This document shows positions 1-11,600 of a DNA stretch of 64,000 bases, piece by piece. The stretch comes from Dipteronia dyeriana. Taxonomy: Eukaryota; Streptophyta; Magnoliopsida; Sapindales; Sapindaceae. Below the pieces are notes generated by a model. The model saw only the letters and a program-made list of their open reading frames with translations, was not told where the DNA came from and ran no database searches. Numbering within the stretch: the first letter of the stretch is position 1; every line of letters begins with the position of its first letter. The DNA lies in assembly GCA_032871835.1 (NCBI GenBank), contig CM065296.1, forward strand, positions 13,780,001 to 13,844,000. Direction: 5' to 3'. A program made the translations under genes and the position numbers.

Positions 1-102
1 AAAATTATCTAATATTAATTAAGAAGAGTATGATTACAATAAATTCAAAACTTAAAACCGAAATATAAAGTTTAAAAATAAAACAAAAAACCTAAACATC
101 CA

Positions 103-835
103 TCACCTTCCATACATTCTTAGCAGGAACCCTATACATTCTTTGTTTGATTTATCCTTCACCTTCCATCTTGATGTTTTACAAGTTGGACAAACAGATA
201 AACCATTGTAGTCATTTCTATAAAGAATGCAGTCATTAGGGCATGCATGTATTTTCTCGTACTCTAAACCTAATGTTGTCATTGTCTTCATTGCCTCTTT
301 AATGGAAGAAGGATTTTCATTGCTATCTGGCAACATATCTGCAAATGAACATAGCAATTCTGAGAAACTATTGTCCGACCACCCATATTTTCCTTTAATA
401 TTGTATAGTCTTATCAATGCAGATAACTTTGTAAATTTTTTACAACCAGGATACAAAGGTTTTCGGCATCTTCAAGTAAAGTTTGAAACGATTTAGGATC
501 TTCCTTACTATACTCAAATGCATCATTAACCATCTCTATGGTATTAACAGCCTCATCTAACTTAAATGATTCAACAAACCTATTTTTCCCAATTTTCTTA
601 CTGGTGGAAGCTCTAGTAAAATCCTCCTCCCCATGCCAAATCCATGTCTTGTACCTTTGATCAATTCCCTTTCTAAATAAATGGTATCTAATTTCTCTAA
701 ATTTCCACATGATCGACATGGACATCTCATGAGTTGAGGATTGCTAGTACGGGCAATTGTAAATTTAAGGAATTGATCAACTCCATCTTTCTACTCCTTA
801 GACAATCTACTATTTGACATCCAAGACTTATCCAT
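103..835 (-). pseudogene. CACTA (En/Spm) transposase N-terminal fragment, decayed
   Basis: The minus strand reads an N-terminal MDKSWM start at 835, as in the transposase-associated domain of plant CACTA elements, followed by a CPCRSCGN cysteine motif near 700-725. A later segment (103-456) carries the LYPGCKKFTKLS block and a CPNDC...CPTC cysteine cluster typical of TNP2-type transposases. The frame is broken at least three times: an in-frame TAG at 791-793, a one-base shift near 456-460 between the two open segments, and another near 130-140 where the conserved VPAK motif is out of frame. The catalytic core is absent, so this is a fragment that either runs off the window or was truncated. 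Family assignment rests on motif recognition only. It cannot encode an active transposase. Confidence 0.75.
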
Positions 836-1048
836 TTAGAGAAAACTAACAATCGATCCTGAAAGTTTAGCAGAAAAAAAATAATAAACGTATTTAATAT
901 AAAAATATAAATACTGCTAATTGTTTAGCCACATAATCATTATAACCTTTATTAATTAATTATATTTTAATAATCTTATAGATAAGATATTTGATTTAAT
1001 GTAAACTCATATATCAACAATTTAACCGACAACACCATCTTATACTAA

Positions 1049-1560
1049 CTTAATATAACAGAGCAACAACATCTTCTTCTAACTTATTCTAACAGGCATT
1101 GCGTCTACTGTGACAACAACAAAATTAATTTTGTTGTTTATTTTATTATTTTCTATATAATTATTATATATGTAACTACAGTGAATTATAGGAGTTCATA
1201 CAAAAGTCAAATTAGTAATTTATCTTATAATAGGAAAAGAATCAAATTAGGAATAAAATGAATTGCAATGTAGTAGAATTCAATTCAAATTATATAAAAA
1301 ATAAAACAAAACAACAAAATTTTCAGTCAATGAAGTTCTTACGAATCTACTAACACAATAGTTTTCATTATTGCAAGTTATTGAACATGTGGTAGGCATA
1401 ACAGAGCATCAATATCTTATTCTAACTTGACATCTTATTCTTACTTATTCTAACATGCAACAAAGCAGCAACAGATGTGTGATTCCTAAAAGTTACGTCT
1501 AATGCAACAACAACAAAAATTAATTTTATTGTTTATTTTATTATTTTATGTATAATTATT

Positions 1561-1611
<51 letters not shown>

Positions 1612-1848
1612 TAAGGTGAATTATAGGAGTTCATACAAAAGTCAACTTAGGAATTCATCTTATGGTAGGAAAAGAATCAAATTAGGAATAAAATGAATTG
1701 TAAAGTAGTAGAATTCAATTCAAATTATATAAAAACTAAAAAAAACAAAAAAAAAAAACAAAACTTCTAGTCAATGAGGTTCTTACAATGTACTGACACT
1801 ATAGTTTTCATTGAGACAAATTATCGAATAAGTGGTAGGCACTGTGTA
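1049..1848. repeat. AT-rich local tandem duplication with a TA microsatellite
   Basis: Two diverged copies lie head to tail, about 1049-1399 and 1390-1848. Both contain TAACAGAGCA, a run of CAACAACAA, AATTATAGGAGTTCATAC, AGGAAAAGAATCAAATTAGG and GTTCTTAC...AGTTTTCATT in the same order. The second copy is interrupted by a (TA)n run of about 22 units at 1564-1609, which accounts for much of its extra length. No coding capacity is seen. Confidence 0.8.
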
Positions 1849-2074
1849 GCTAGCTCAAGAATAGTTATGGTCCAACAGAACCTAACCCATCAAACCCAGC
1901 CTCCCTAAATCTCCTCCAGTTATCCTCCGACTCTTTCGCCATTCTAAGGTTGACCACCACTGCCATGTTCCCTTGCTCTAGACATATTACTTTTACTTTT
2001 TGGAACCAATCTCTGTGTCATGAACATCCTTTCTCGTAAGAATCAAAATTTAAAATTAGACTACGTTTGGGGAT

Positions 2075-2330
2075 TAAGGTTCAAGTTTCAGACATGAACC
2101 CCGAAATCAGTTTTCTCTTGGGTTGTCTTTCAAGTTTCAAACATGAACAAAATGGAAAACAGAGACTTTTTTTTTATTGGCTTTTAAGTTTTAAACATGA
2201 ATCCCTAAATGGTGAAATTGAAAGAGAAAACTGGGTTCTTTTTTTTTTGTTTGGCTTTCGTAGTTATGATTCGGACATAAACTCACCCTTGAAACTGAAA
2301 TCAGAAAGTGATTTGGTTGGCTTTCTTTTT
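2075..2330. repeat. Degenerate tandem motif AAGTTTCAAACATGAA
   Basis: The motif AAGTTTCAGACATGAA and close variants recur near 2083, 2129 and 2188, each followed by a T-rich stretch, with a fourth weaker version near 2260. An open frame crosses the block but resembles no protein I know and has repeat-like composition. I treat it as non-coding. Confidence 0.4.
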
Positions 2331-2389
2331 GACTTGGCTTTTGTAGTTTTGTGTTTGTATTCTTTGGTTGAGTTAAAAAGTTAACCTAA

Positions 2390-4582
2390 TACTTTAATTT
2401 ATTTATATTAACACAGAGTCATAAACCTATTAGTTCTAATTAAAAAAAAGAGTCATTAATTAAAAAAAATGGATATAGCAGTAAATTGAGAAATCAAAAC
2501 TAAAACACAGCGATCATAATTCATAAGAAAAATAAAAAATTAATAAAATAACAACTAATAGAAGATGGAACTAACCACATAATTGAGAGATTTTAAATTG
2601 AATAATTAAAAATAACACATTATTCGGAGAATTCCTTGAACAACAAACAAGTATAAGTTGAATAATCTAGGCAATAAATTCGAATTTCTTAACCGTGTGC
2701 GTACCTGAAAATTCTTCCAATATTCAAGAGTGTAAAATTTAGAGAATGGAATTTTTGAGAGATTCTTAAGTGTAAGGAAAAATAAGTGCAGCCGATTGAA
2801 TTTAATTGAGTATTTATACAATAATGTTTGACGTCACATATTTGAGAAGAAAATAATGAATATTCAGGGTTTTAGTTTGATTTTATAAAAAAAAACCCAT
2901 ATTATTTATCACGCTAACAAAATAATCAAATAGTATTATTACACAATAAAAAAACATATGATAACTTGATCACGATTAGCAAAACTCGTGACAATATAAT
3001 CAAGGTTAATGAAATGTATTATAACGTCATCACGGTTATAAAAAACAATATTATAGTTTGATCTTATTTATCTAAAGTGTTATCTCATTGTAACATTTTT
3101 TAAATGACCGTAATATTATGTTGTCATTTTTAAAAGATAATATAAATTTTTATAGTGCCTATTTTAACTTAAAAGATGAAGCAATTGAAGACCTCTCCTC
3201 CACGTGCAATTATCGGTGGATTTCCACTCATTCAAGCGGTAGAACAAATGGAGAAGTGCATTGGTGGTGCAAGTGGAGAAAATTCATACTATTCATAACA
3301 AGGTATTCATATTTTTATTAGTGTTTATTAAAAATTATAAAAAAATGAAATTATCTATTGTGATGATAATGTTTACCGAATATTGTCGATAATCAAGTTA
3401 CTTGACCTTGCACACAAATTAAAAATTAAATTTATTGTAGAAATGGGTCTCAATTCCCCCTCCCGACCAAGTAATAAAGTCCCTTCTCTTAATTCCTTTT
3501 TAAACTAAACTTAATTCTCTTCCAATTTGATTCATAATTAGTAGTCACATCCACTGCTACATTTATCTTTGTTTGATTTAAAATCATATCTTCATTTAAT
3601 AATCAATCAAAATACTAAAAAAAACAACTAAAATTTACCCACAATTTTTTTTAAATCTTATTTTGTTTTTAAGAGTAATAATATACAAGTCAAATAATTA
3701 ATCCAAATTTAAACCCAAATGATGTGGCAAATGAGTTCTCATCACCACACACAACATGAGTTAATTGGTTAATGAAAAAACCACTTGACACATCATTTGG
3801 GTTGAAATATGGACTAAATTTTTGAGTTATCTAACATTAGTGTTTTTTAATTACAATAAGTATTGTCATTTACCTATACATTATTGCTAAATATTAACCA
3901 CACATGACATGTCATTAAATTATTATTTTTTTAGGAAAACATGTCATTAAATAATTAGTACAGTGACATTTTCAAAATTCCAGAACCCATTTTTTTTTTC
4001 CTGAAATATTACAATAATTCAGGGTTTTATAAGGGATTCGAACCCTACTTTCATTTTAGAACCCAACTTTATCTATAATATTTGTAGTATATATATATGT
4101 AATTTATAGCTCATGTATCTAAAAAAGTATAAATTTGTTCCAAATTGCATTTGGCAATACCAATCTTTATCATTAGAATAATGTTAGGCATGTCAATAAT
4201 AGTAGGTTGTCCAAAATATTTATCCAAAATCTTGACTAAATATGATACGTGAGTTGTTATAATCCTATAAATCATGATATTATGGTGTAAGAGATATTAT
4301 GGTGTAAGAGATATGATATTAATACCATATCTTTTGGATATGATTATAAATAAATATTTTGGATAGTACAGTATCACTATTATTATTATTATTATTATAA
4401 ATCCATGCCTGCATGACCAGACACTAAAGCAATTAATATCTTTATTATTACACAAATCTCTTGCATATTCTTTTTTCATGGCTTCCTCCTCCCTGGCCAA
4501 TTTATAGAGAGAAAAGCTTCTACTTATTACATGCAGTTTGTTTGTGACGTACATTTGATACTGAACAAAAAAAAAGTGAGTC

Positions 4583-4583
<1 letters not shown>
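2390..4583. other. AT-rich intergenic DNA, no gene seen
   Basis: This stretch has A/T runs, short open frames without recognisable protein features, and no RNA gene that I can see. The only structure noted is an imperfect inverted repeat near 3703-3813, listed separately. The proximal promoter of the downstream heparanase-like gene must lie toward its right end. Confidence 0.5.
3703..3813. repeat. Imperfect inverted repeat (hairpin), possible MITE remnant
   Basis: The left arm around AAACCCAAATGATGTGGC is matched in inverse orientation by TGACACATCATTTGGGTTGAAA about 75 bases later, giving arms of roughly 24 bases with a few mismatches. No convincing target-site duplication was found, so a MITE origin is only a guess. 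Confidence 0.4.

Positions 4584-4635
<52 letters not shown>
4584..4635. repeat. (AG)26 microsatellite in the 5' leader region
   Basis: Uninterrupted AG repeats end 35 bases before the chosen ATG of the heparanase-like gene at 4670. GA/CT tracts are common in plant 5' leaders and core promoters and can bind GAGA-binding BPC proteins. Whether this tract is transcribed is unknown. Confidence 0.85.
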
Positions 4636-4639
<4 letters not shown>

Positions 4640-4669
4640 CACTGTTGGACATTTGAATTCAATCCAGAG

Positions 4670-4906
4670 ATGGGTTCTCATTCTTGGTTAATGGGGTTGT
4701 CGTTTTGTTCTTTTTCCATTAGCTTTGTTTGTGTGAACTCACAGGAGTCAGAGAGTAGTGTTTTCATTGATGGGAAAATTGTGATTGGAAGAATTGATGA
4801 TGATTTCATTTGCACCACTTTAGACTGGTGGCCTCCTGAGAAATGTGATTATGGTACATGCAGCTGGGGCAGAGCTTCTCTGCTCAATCTGGTAAAGCTT
4901 CCCCTC

Positions 4907-4937
<31 letters not shown>

Positions 4938-7637
4938 AATATATTTGTTTCAGATGATTTTTAAATGCTTTAAGATATGCATGATATAAGATTTAGGGCT
5001 GTGAAGGATTCACACTGAAGCTTTTAAAGATTTAGATGGAGATTTGAGATCGAGCTCTTCAATTATATTGCTGTATTTTTTTTTTCTTATTTACTATATT
5101 AGTTTTTATATCTGGTGTTACTTTGGGACTTGGGTTCAAATCTCTGTTATTAGTTGAAATTTATAGAAATTTTTAATTTTTATTAATTGCATAGTTGGCA
5201 ATGGCATAGCCAAGAATTTCTTTTAGACTAAACTAATCCAATTTTCATGTCATGAGGTTCAAATTTTTGTGTATGGTCTTTCCATAAGAATAAAAAAAAA
5301 TGTTGGACTACTTAAACTTGAACAAATTATAAAAAAATTACCATTTATTTCAAACAATGAAAAATATTCATATTGCACTAAATTTTAAATTAATAATCAA
5401 GTTGGTAAGAAAATTTAGTTTTATTTATTGAATTTGATCTATTATGAGACTTTACATGTAAAAATAGGCAGTTTCAATTGTATAATCCTTTGATTAATTA
5501 AAATCAAGTGAAAATTAAGTGATAATTTTACAAAACTTTCCACTTCTATATATACAGAGTTGATGTATTCTGATATCTGATGTTTATATCATGCAGGATC
5601 TGAACAACATCATATTCTTGAATGCTATAAAAGGTAAGACTGTTTTTTTTATCAGTTAATAACAACATTTTTCGAAATTACAAGCACTCTAATCTTCAGT
5701 GGTTGCCTAAACTTTTACCTTTTGGTTGATAATTCTCTTCAGCTTTTTCGCCGTTGAAGATTAGATTGGGTGGCACCTTGCAAGATAAGGTCATATATGG
5801 TACAGAAGGCATTAAGCAACCCTGTGTTCAATTTGTCAAAAAGGATTCAGAAATGTTTGGTTTCACTCAGGGATGTTTGCCAATGCACAGATGGGATGAA
5901 CTCAATGCTTTCTTCAAGAAATCAGGGTACCGACAATTTCGTTTCCTTTCTTTGTTCACCTTGAGTTTCTCGTATTGAAATCTGAATCATTTAATTGTCT
6001 CGTGTAATCGTGTTTAACTCAGGACTAGGATCATTTTCGGATTAAATGCTCTCACCGGAAGGACTATACAGCCTGATGGTGCCAAAGGAGCTTGGGACTA
6101 CACCAATGCTGAATCCCTTATACGTTATACAGTCCAAAAGAACTACTCTATCCATGGTTGGGAGCTCGGTAAGAACACTTTCCGTTTGTTTATGATCAGT
6201 GACACCGAAAATTAAAGCTCTTAGTGAAAATTTCAAAGTTAGATATATGTTGTGGCTGTAAGGGAATGAATTGTGTGGAAGTGGAGTTGGAACCAGAGGT
6301 GCTGCTGATCAGTATGCTTCGGATACAATCTCCCTACAAAATATAGTGCAGAATATCTATAAGGATGTGGAACCAAAGCCACTGACAATAGCTCCAGGAG
6401 GATTCTTCGATGCAAATTGGTTCAAAGAATTCTTGGATAAATCAGGAAAATCTGTAGAAGTGGTCACCCACCACATTTACAATCTCGGGCCAGGTACTGT
6501 TGTTGGTTGGAAAAACATGATTTTGGAAACTTTTGTAATCCCAAGTTCCAGTGTAGTTCTAATTTGACATTTTTTTTACAGGAGTTGATCAGCACCTTGT
6601 CGAAAAGATTATCGATCCATCCTATCTCGATGGTGAGATTAACACATTCAGCCAGCTTGAGAACATCGTCAAGAGTTCTGCAACTTCAGCAGTTGCATGG
6701 GTTGGTGAGTCAGGAGGGGCTTATAACAGTGGCCATCATCTTGTTACTGATGCATTTGTGTTTAGCTTCTGGTAAGGTGGTTGGTACTTGGTAGCTTATG
6801 ACCAAAATCTTTGGATTTCTGTGGTTATTTTCTAATCGATGATGGTGTTTTGGACATGAAAAACAGGTATTTGGATCAACTTGGCATGGCATCAACTCAT
6901 GATACGAAAACATACTGTAGACAGACATTAATTGGAGGGAACTATGGTTTACTAAACACCACAACCTTGGTATCAAATCTTTGGGAATGCATCTTCCTAT
7001 CACTCGTCTGAAGAAGAAAATACTACCGGCTTGCTCGTGTTTAATATCAGTGGCTTATCTGAAATTGAAAGATATTGGTATAACTCTGCTTTCTTTATGC
7101 AGTGCTCTTCTGTGGCACCGATTAATGGGAAGAAATGTTCTGTCAACAAGCTTTTCTGGGACCAAAAAGATACGTGCTTATGCTCATTGCGCGAAAGAAT
7201 CAGTATGTTACCATAATTTTGTATCTATCAGACTGGTCTATTAATTTCTTAACCTGATTGCATTTCTCAACTTGCAGAAAGGAATCACATTACTTCTGAT
7301 TAACCTAGACAATAGCACAACAGTTCAGGCCAACGTCAAGTTCAACAATACCTCGAGTTTGAGACATAAAATCAAGGCTCATAGAAAGCACGTTATTGAG
7401 TTACCTCAAGGTTCTGTCAAAGGGAATTCAAGAGAGGAATATCATCTTACAGCAAAGGATGGAAATATACACAGCCAAACCATGCTACTCAATGGAAACA
7501 TTTTGAGTGTGAATTCATCAGGAGACATACCGCCATTAGAGCCTTTACTTGTAAATTCAACAGAGGCAATAAGGGCAGCCCCTTTCTCCATTGTATTCGT
7601 TCACATGCCATATATTGATCTCCCTACTTGCAGGTAA
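4670..7637 (+). CDS. Heparanase-like protein (GH79 beta-glucuronidase family), possibly a pseudogene
   Basis: Likely a secreted or wall-associated family 79 glycoside hydrolase, the plant heparanase-like GUS group, acting on glucuronic-acid-containing glycans such as arabinogalactan proteins. Exons by splice motif and phase: 4670-4891, 5597-5633, 5743-5926, 6023-6168, 6263-6493, 6582-6771, 6867-about 6969, 7102-7202, 7278-7637. The start at 4670 gives a hydrophobic signal peptide (residues 1 to about 25). The [17 protein letters not shown] block is a family hallmark. Glu199 in ELGNE fits the acid/base and Glu316 in VGESGG the nucleophile. The protein ends in LPTCR. About 524 codons is normal for the family. 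Oddity: after NTTT the expected VPNPDYYS block is not found, and no GT donor joins exon 7 to exon 8 (ALLWHRLMG) in frame. Unless splicing here is unusual, the gene is broken at its C-terminal domain. Family is confident; the exact member and whether it works are not. Confidence 0.85.
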
Positions 7638-8041
7638 GCTACACAAGATGGAATTAATAGTGATTCCAGTCAAAATTAATCAAATAAGAAATAGAATTCA
7701 GTGGAAAATTGTATTCGATTATTTTGTTGTTGAGTAGAGATGCATTTTTTTTTCTTTTTCTGTAGCTGTAGCACAAATCATCAGCCTGGGCACATTTTTT
7801 TAGGTTATTGGCACTAGCCTCCCCTAAACTTTAAGCGAGTTGTATTTTACCCCATGAATTTTTTTTAGATATTAAACCCCCAAACTCTCATTAATTGGCA
7901 AAACCTGACTGTAGATGTCCTCTTAAACAAACGTTCAGGGAACAATAAACCAAACTGTTTACCAATTAATGCCAATTAATTAGATATCATGTGGTTTAAC
8001 GTCTAAAAAAATATTCATGTGTAAAATGTGTGTGTGGTGGT

Positions 8042-8072
<31 letters not shown>

Positions 8073-8603
8073 GTAAGTTAATAACCCTGCAAGGAACTAA
8101 GCACATAAAATATATAAAACAAACTGAGCCAATGTCCTTTTTCTCATACAATTATCATAAGTTCTATCACAAATTCACAAGTCCCACAAGAAAGGAGAGG
8201 TACTCCAAAAGGTTGGTGAGATACTCCAGGAAGGAGAGGTACTCCACAATAAAGATGATTGACTTTTTAATTCATATACAGAAGGTTACACTTACAAACA
8301 GCAGTTGAACAACTACAAACATGTAGAACATTCATCGTATTGTTGGCCTACCAACAGTTTCTAATCAAAATATATATCATATATCATGTTATAGTTGGAA
8401 TCATACATAATCCTGTGTCAATATACAAACAATTACAAACCTGATTAGTGGAAGAGGTCAAATTCTACCCAGTACAGTGGAAGAAATGAAGTTAGTGTGT
8501 TGATGAATCATGTATCCATTAGTTTAACTATAGTTGAGATGCGTGTTCCCTTTAGTTTTTGATGCTTGTTCAAGAAAAACCAACAAGAAGCACAGATGAA
8601 AGG
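7638..8603. other. Convergent intergenic region with a long G homopolymer
   Basis: The region lies between the stop codons of the heparanase-like gene (+) and the PHT4-type gene (-), so it holds both 3' UTRs. It contains the 30-base G run listed separately and a short tandem motif GGAGAGGTACTCC repeated near 8193-8245. No gene is seen. Confidence 0.6.
8042..8071. repeat. Poly-G homopolymer, 30 bases
   Basis: Thirty consecutive G residues preceded by GTGTGTGTGGTGGT. Such a tract can form stacked G-quadruplexes and is prone to length error in sequencing. An open frame through it gives a polyglycine peptide of no significance. Confidence 0.95.
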
Positions 8604-11600
8604 TCAATCCCTTGTTGAAAAGTTTTGAGGTTTACTGCTGGCGAACACCAACCATACAATTGTACCGGTCAAGTAGAAAAAGATAGATGGTGCAAACAGT
8701 GAAATCTGCATGACACAATATAAATTGTAAGCGTTAAATCTATGAGACATGGTTGCCGGTATAGGGATCAAACCTACGAGGATAATGGTAACTTACACTC
8801 CATGAATGAGTTGAATCAAGGAGATAGCCTGTTAGGGCAACACCAACAATTCCAGGCACGGCCCCCACAGTGTTAGTAATACCCTGAGAAAAAATTTCAA
8901 AAAAGAATTTCTCATATAATTGCAAACTTCAGCAGATAGGTAAAGAGGAAACATGCTTCAATCATAGTGTAATACATCCAGACCCATGCATATGATGCTT
9001 TACATGATACCCAAATTAATCAGGTGTTGGTCACAGTTCACCTCCAGATTCCAATGAATGACATCTGACCTAGAGCTAAAAACAAAATGTATGAAACTGA
9101 AACAACTATTTATATGGAAAGATAAGAGTTCACGGCCATATTGTCACAGTTCTTGTGTTATGGTCTTGATATTTGATGATAGTGACAAATACCATCAATA
9201 AGATAATTTTTTTTCTATTACTAGGTATTATGGATCGAGTGTATTTGATTATGAAGTAGCAAGAATGAGATTAAACTATTAAATGCTGCAGAGCACAAAT
9301 TCTTGTCCCCTTAAACCAAAAGAAAACTATGGCCCTTTGTAAAAGGTATATTGTGAAATTGGTATATTTTCAAATTCTGTCTTGGACAATGGCTGGAATT
9401 GTACTGGGGTCATATAACTAAGTTTACTGGACCAAGGAGCATGCATTAAAACCACCTCTTGCTTAATAGGAAACTCAAGCACATGTTGTCTGAATGGACA
9501 GAATCTTACATACCAAAAGTATACTCGCATATTCAGGAGATATATCTTGATGGGTACAGTAAAGTCCTGTGAAAAAGGGAAAAAGAAGGTGCTAGCCTTT
9601 TACATCAAAAGGTAAGGTAAGGTTATATAGCTCAGTGTTTTTTTAGTTAGATGACCAAAGCACCAATTTGTAATCATTGAGTACCAGACAGGGCAAAACT
9701 TGAAAGTGCTAAGCCTCCTGTAAGAATCCCCACAATCTCCCAAGGCGGCAATCCTAGATCCACAGAAGATAGAGTCATGCAGAGAGCAGGAGACAAAAAG
9801 CCAATAGTTTGGCAAATCTTTCGTACCTAAAAATAGAATTGTATGGAACTTTTAAGAAGCCATTATGAATAACATGGATAGAATTGATTAGTGTCTATTC
9901 ATACCGTGGTAGTCTCAACTCCATTTGCAATTAAGTTGTCGGCAATTTGAGCTGCAATGCTAGTCACAAATACTGAAGCCAAAGGAGGAAGGATGGAAAC
10001 CTGAGATGGTTTACATAAAACTTTAAGGAAAATAAATTCTTCTATTTTCAGATAATATTAAACTGCAATGAAGCGATCATATAAAAAACTTTCAGCTTAA
10101 AAATGAGGATAGCTATTTCAACACTCAGGTCATAGAATCTGCTTATTTAACTGGTGCTGAAGTCAGACATTTAAGAAACAACGGAAGGCATACTCTTAAG
10201 ATCATGATGAAAAAAATGCATACAGGACCTGGGGAGCACCAAAGATGTTTAATCATTTTCCCTGGAATATCTAGAAGAATGTGCTAGTGTGGCAAAAAGG
10301 AATTGATCTTTTTGGGCTTACCCATGCAGCTTCCGTCAAATTTAGGTTGAGCTCCTCACTTCATTGCATGAAAATTAGAGCTTAGATCACTTTGTGATTT
10401 TATGGTATAGAAAAAGAAAAATGAAGATGTATCACAGATGCTAAATGCTTCAGAATAATATATATCCTGTTCTAAGCATGTGGATGAACAATATTACAAT
10501 AAAGACTAACATATGTACATTAAAAAAGAGAAAAGAAAGGTCAATTACCTCATTCCATATAATCGATGTTTTCATGCTGGCAGGGTTAGAAAATGAAACT
10601 TTCAAGTTACCATTTTCACTTTATAAGGGCCATATCATATCTTGAAAGTGAACTGTGCGGTTATTTCAAACTTCTACCCTGATTTACTAAGATTATAATA
10701 TATTCTTTTTACACTACTTGGCTTACTTGCAACATGTCATCAATAGTGAATGCACAATGGAAGATAATAATGTTAGAACAGGATAGTTTCATGCACAAAG
10801 TGTTAATCCACTTTCTTGGGAAGTGCCATTATAACATACCATAGTCAACTACAAAACTAATAATGGTCAAAATGATACCTAAAATACGTCGGAAGCCACG
10901 ACAGACAAGTGTAGTGACCCCAACTTCCACAAAAATGAGTATATATCATTGCCCATACAGCTTGACTCTTGAAAAAAGCTCTCCAAGGCACATCCTATTA
11001 CAAGAGCCAATAAGAAAAGATAGGTCAATACAGAAATAACTACTCAAGTATAATCCTATTACTTTCCTAAAGCATTAACAATGGGTTAATGAAATGAAAA
11101 TTTGTAATGTTAAAATTCAAGCAAGTTTGTGCCTCTTTTATGAGAAAGCATGACATAAAACACAGATTATATGAGCAAGATTTGGTCAATGGTTAGACTT
11201 TTTCAATGGGATGAATAAAGAATATAAAAATCCATAGCAAAATTATAAACATCGACCAACATTAATTTAATGGTATTAAATTAAGCACTATAAAAATCAC
11301 TATCTATACCAGTAATGTAAAATCTTAAGGTGTTACAATAAGAAATGAATGGAGAAGTGGTTCTTAATCTGCTGGAATTACCACCCAGGATCTATTTTTA
11401 TCCTAACATCCACAGCTAGGCAAGATGCTGATCAGTCAACTTAAACCGATCCATACGTACCCGAATTGAACTCTGCGGCTGATTATTGCTAGATTTGGCC
11501 AGTGGCAGAACAATTATCAATTAACTCGATAACCAGCACCAACTACATACAGATAATTGATGTTGCTTCCAACAGTGTAAGCACCAACAGAGCTCTACTT

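Noticed and set aside
2067..2384. Open frame of 105 codons on the plus strand
   Set aside because: Its composition follows a degenerate tandem repeat and T-runs; no protein family resemblance.
7031..7216. Alternative open frame across the heparanase-like exon 7/8 gap
   Set aside because: Reading through the gap gives a sequence unlike the family and shifts exon 8 out of its conserved frame.
8030..8308. Open frame with polyglycine
   Set aside because: It is created by the G homopolymer and has no other support.
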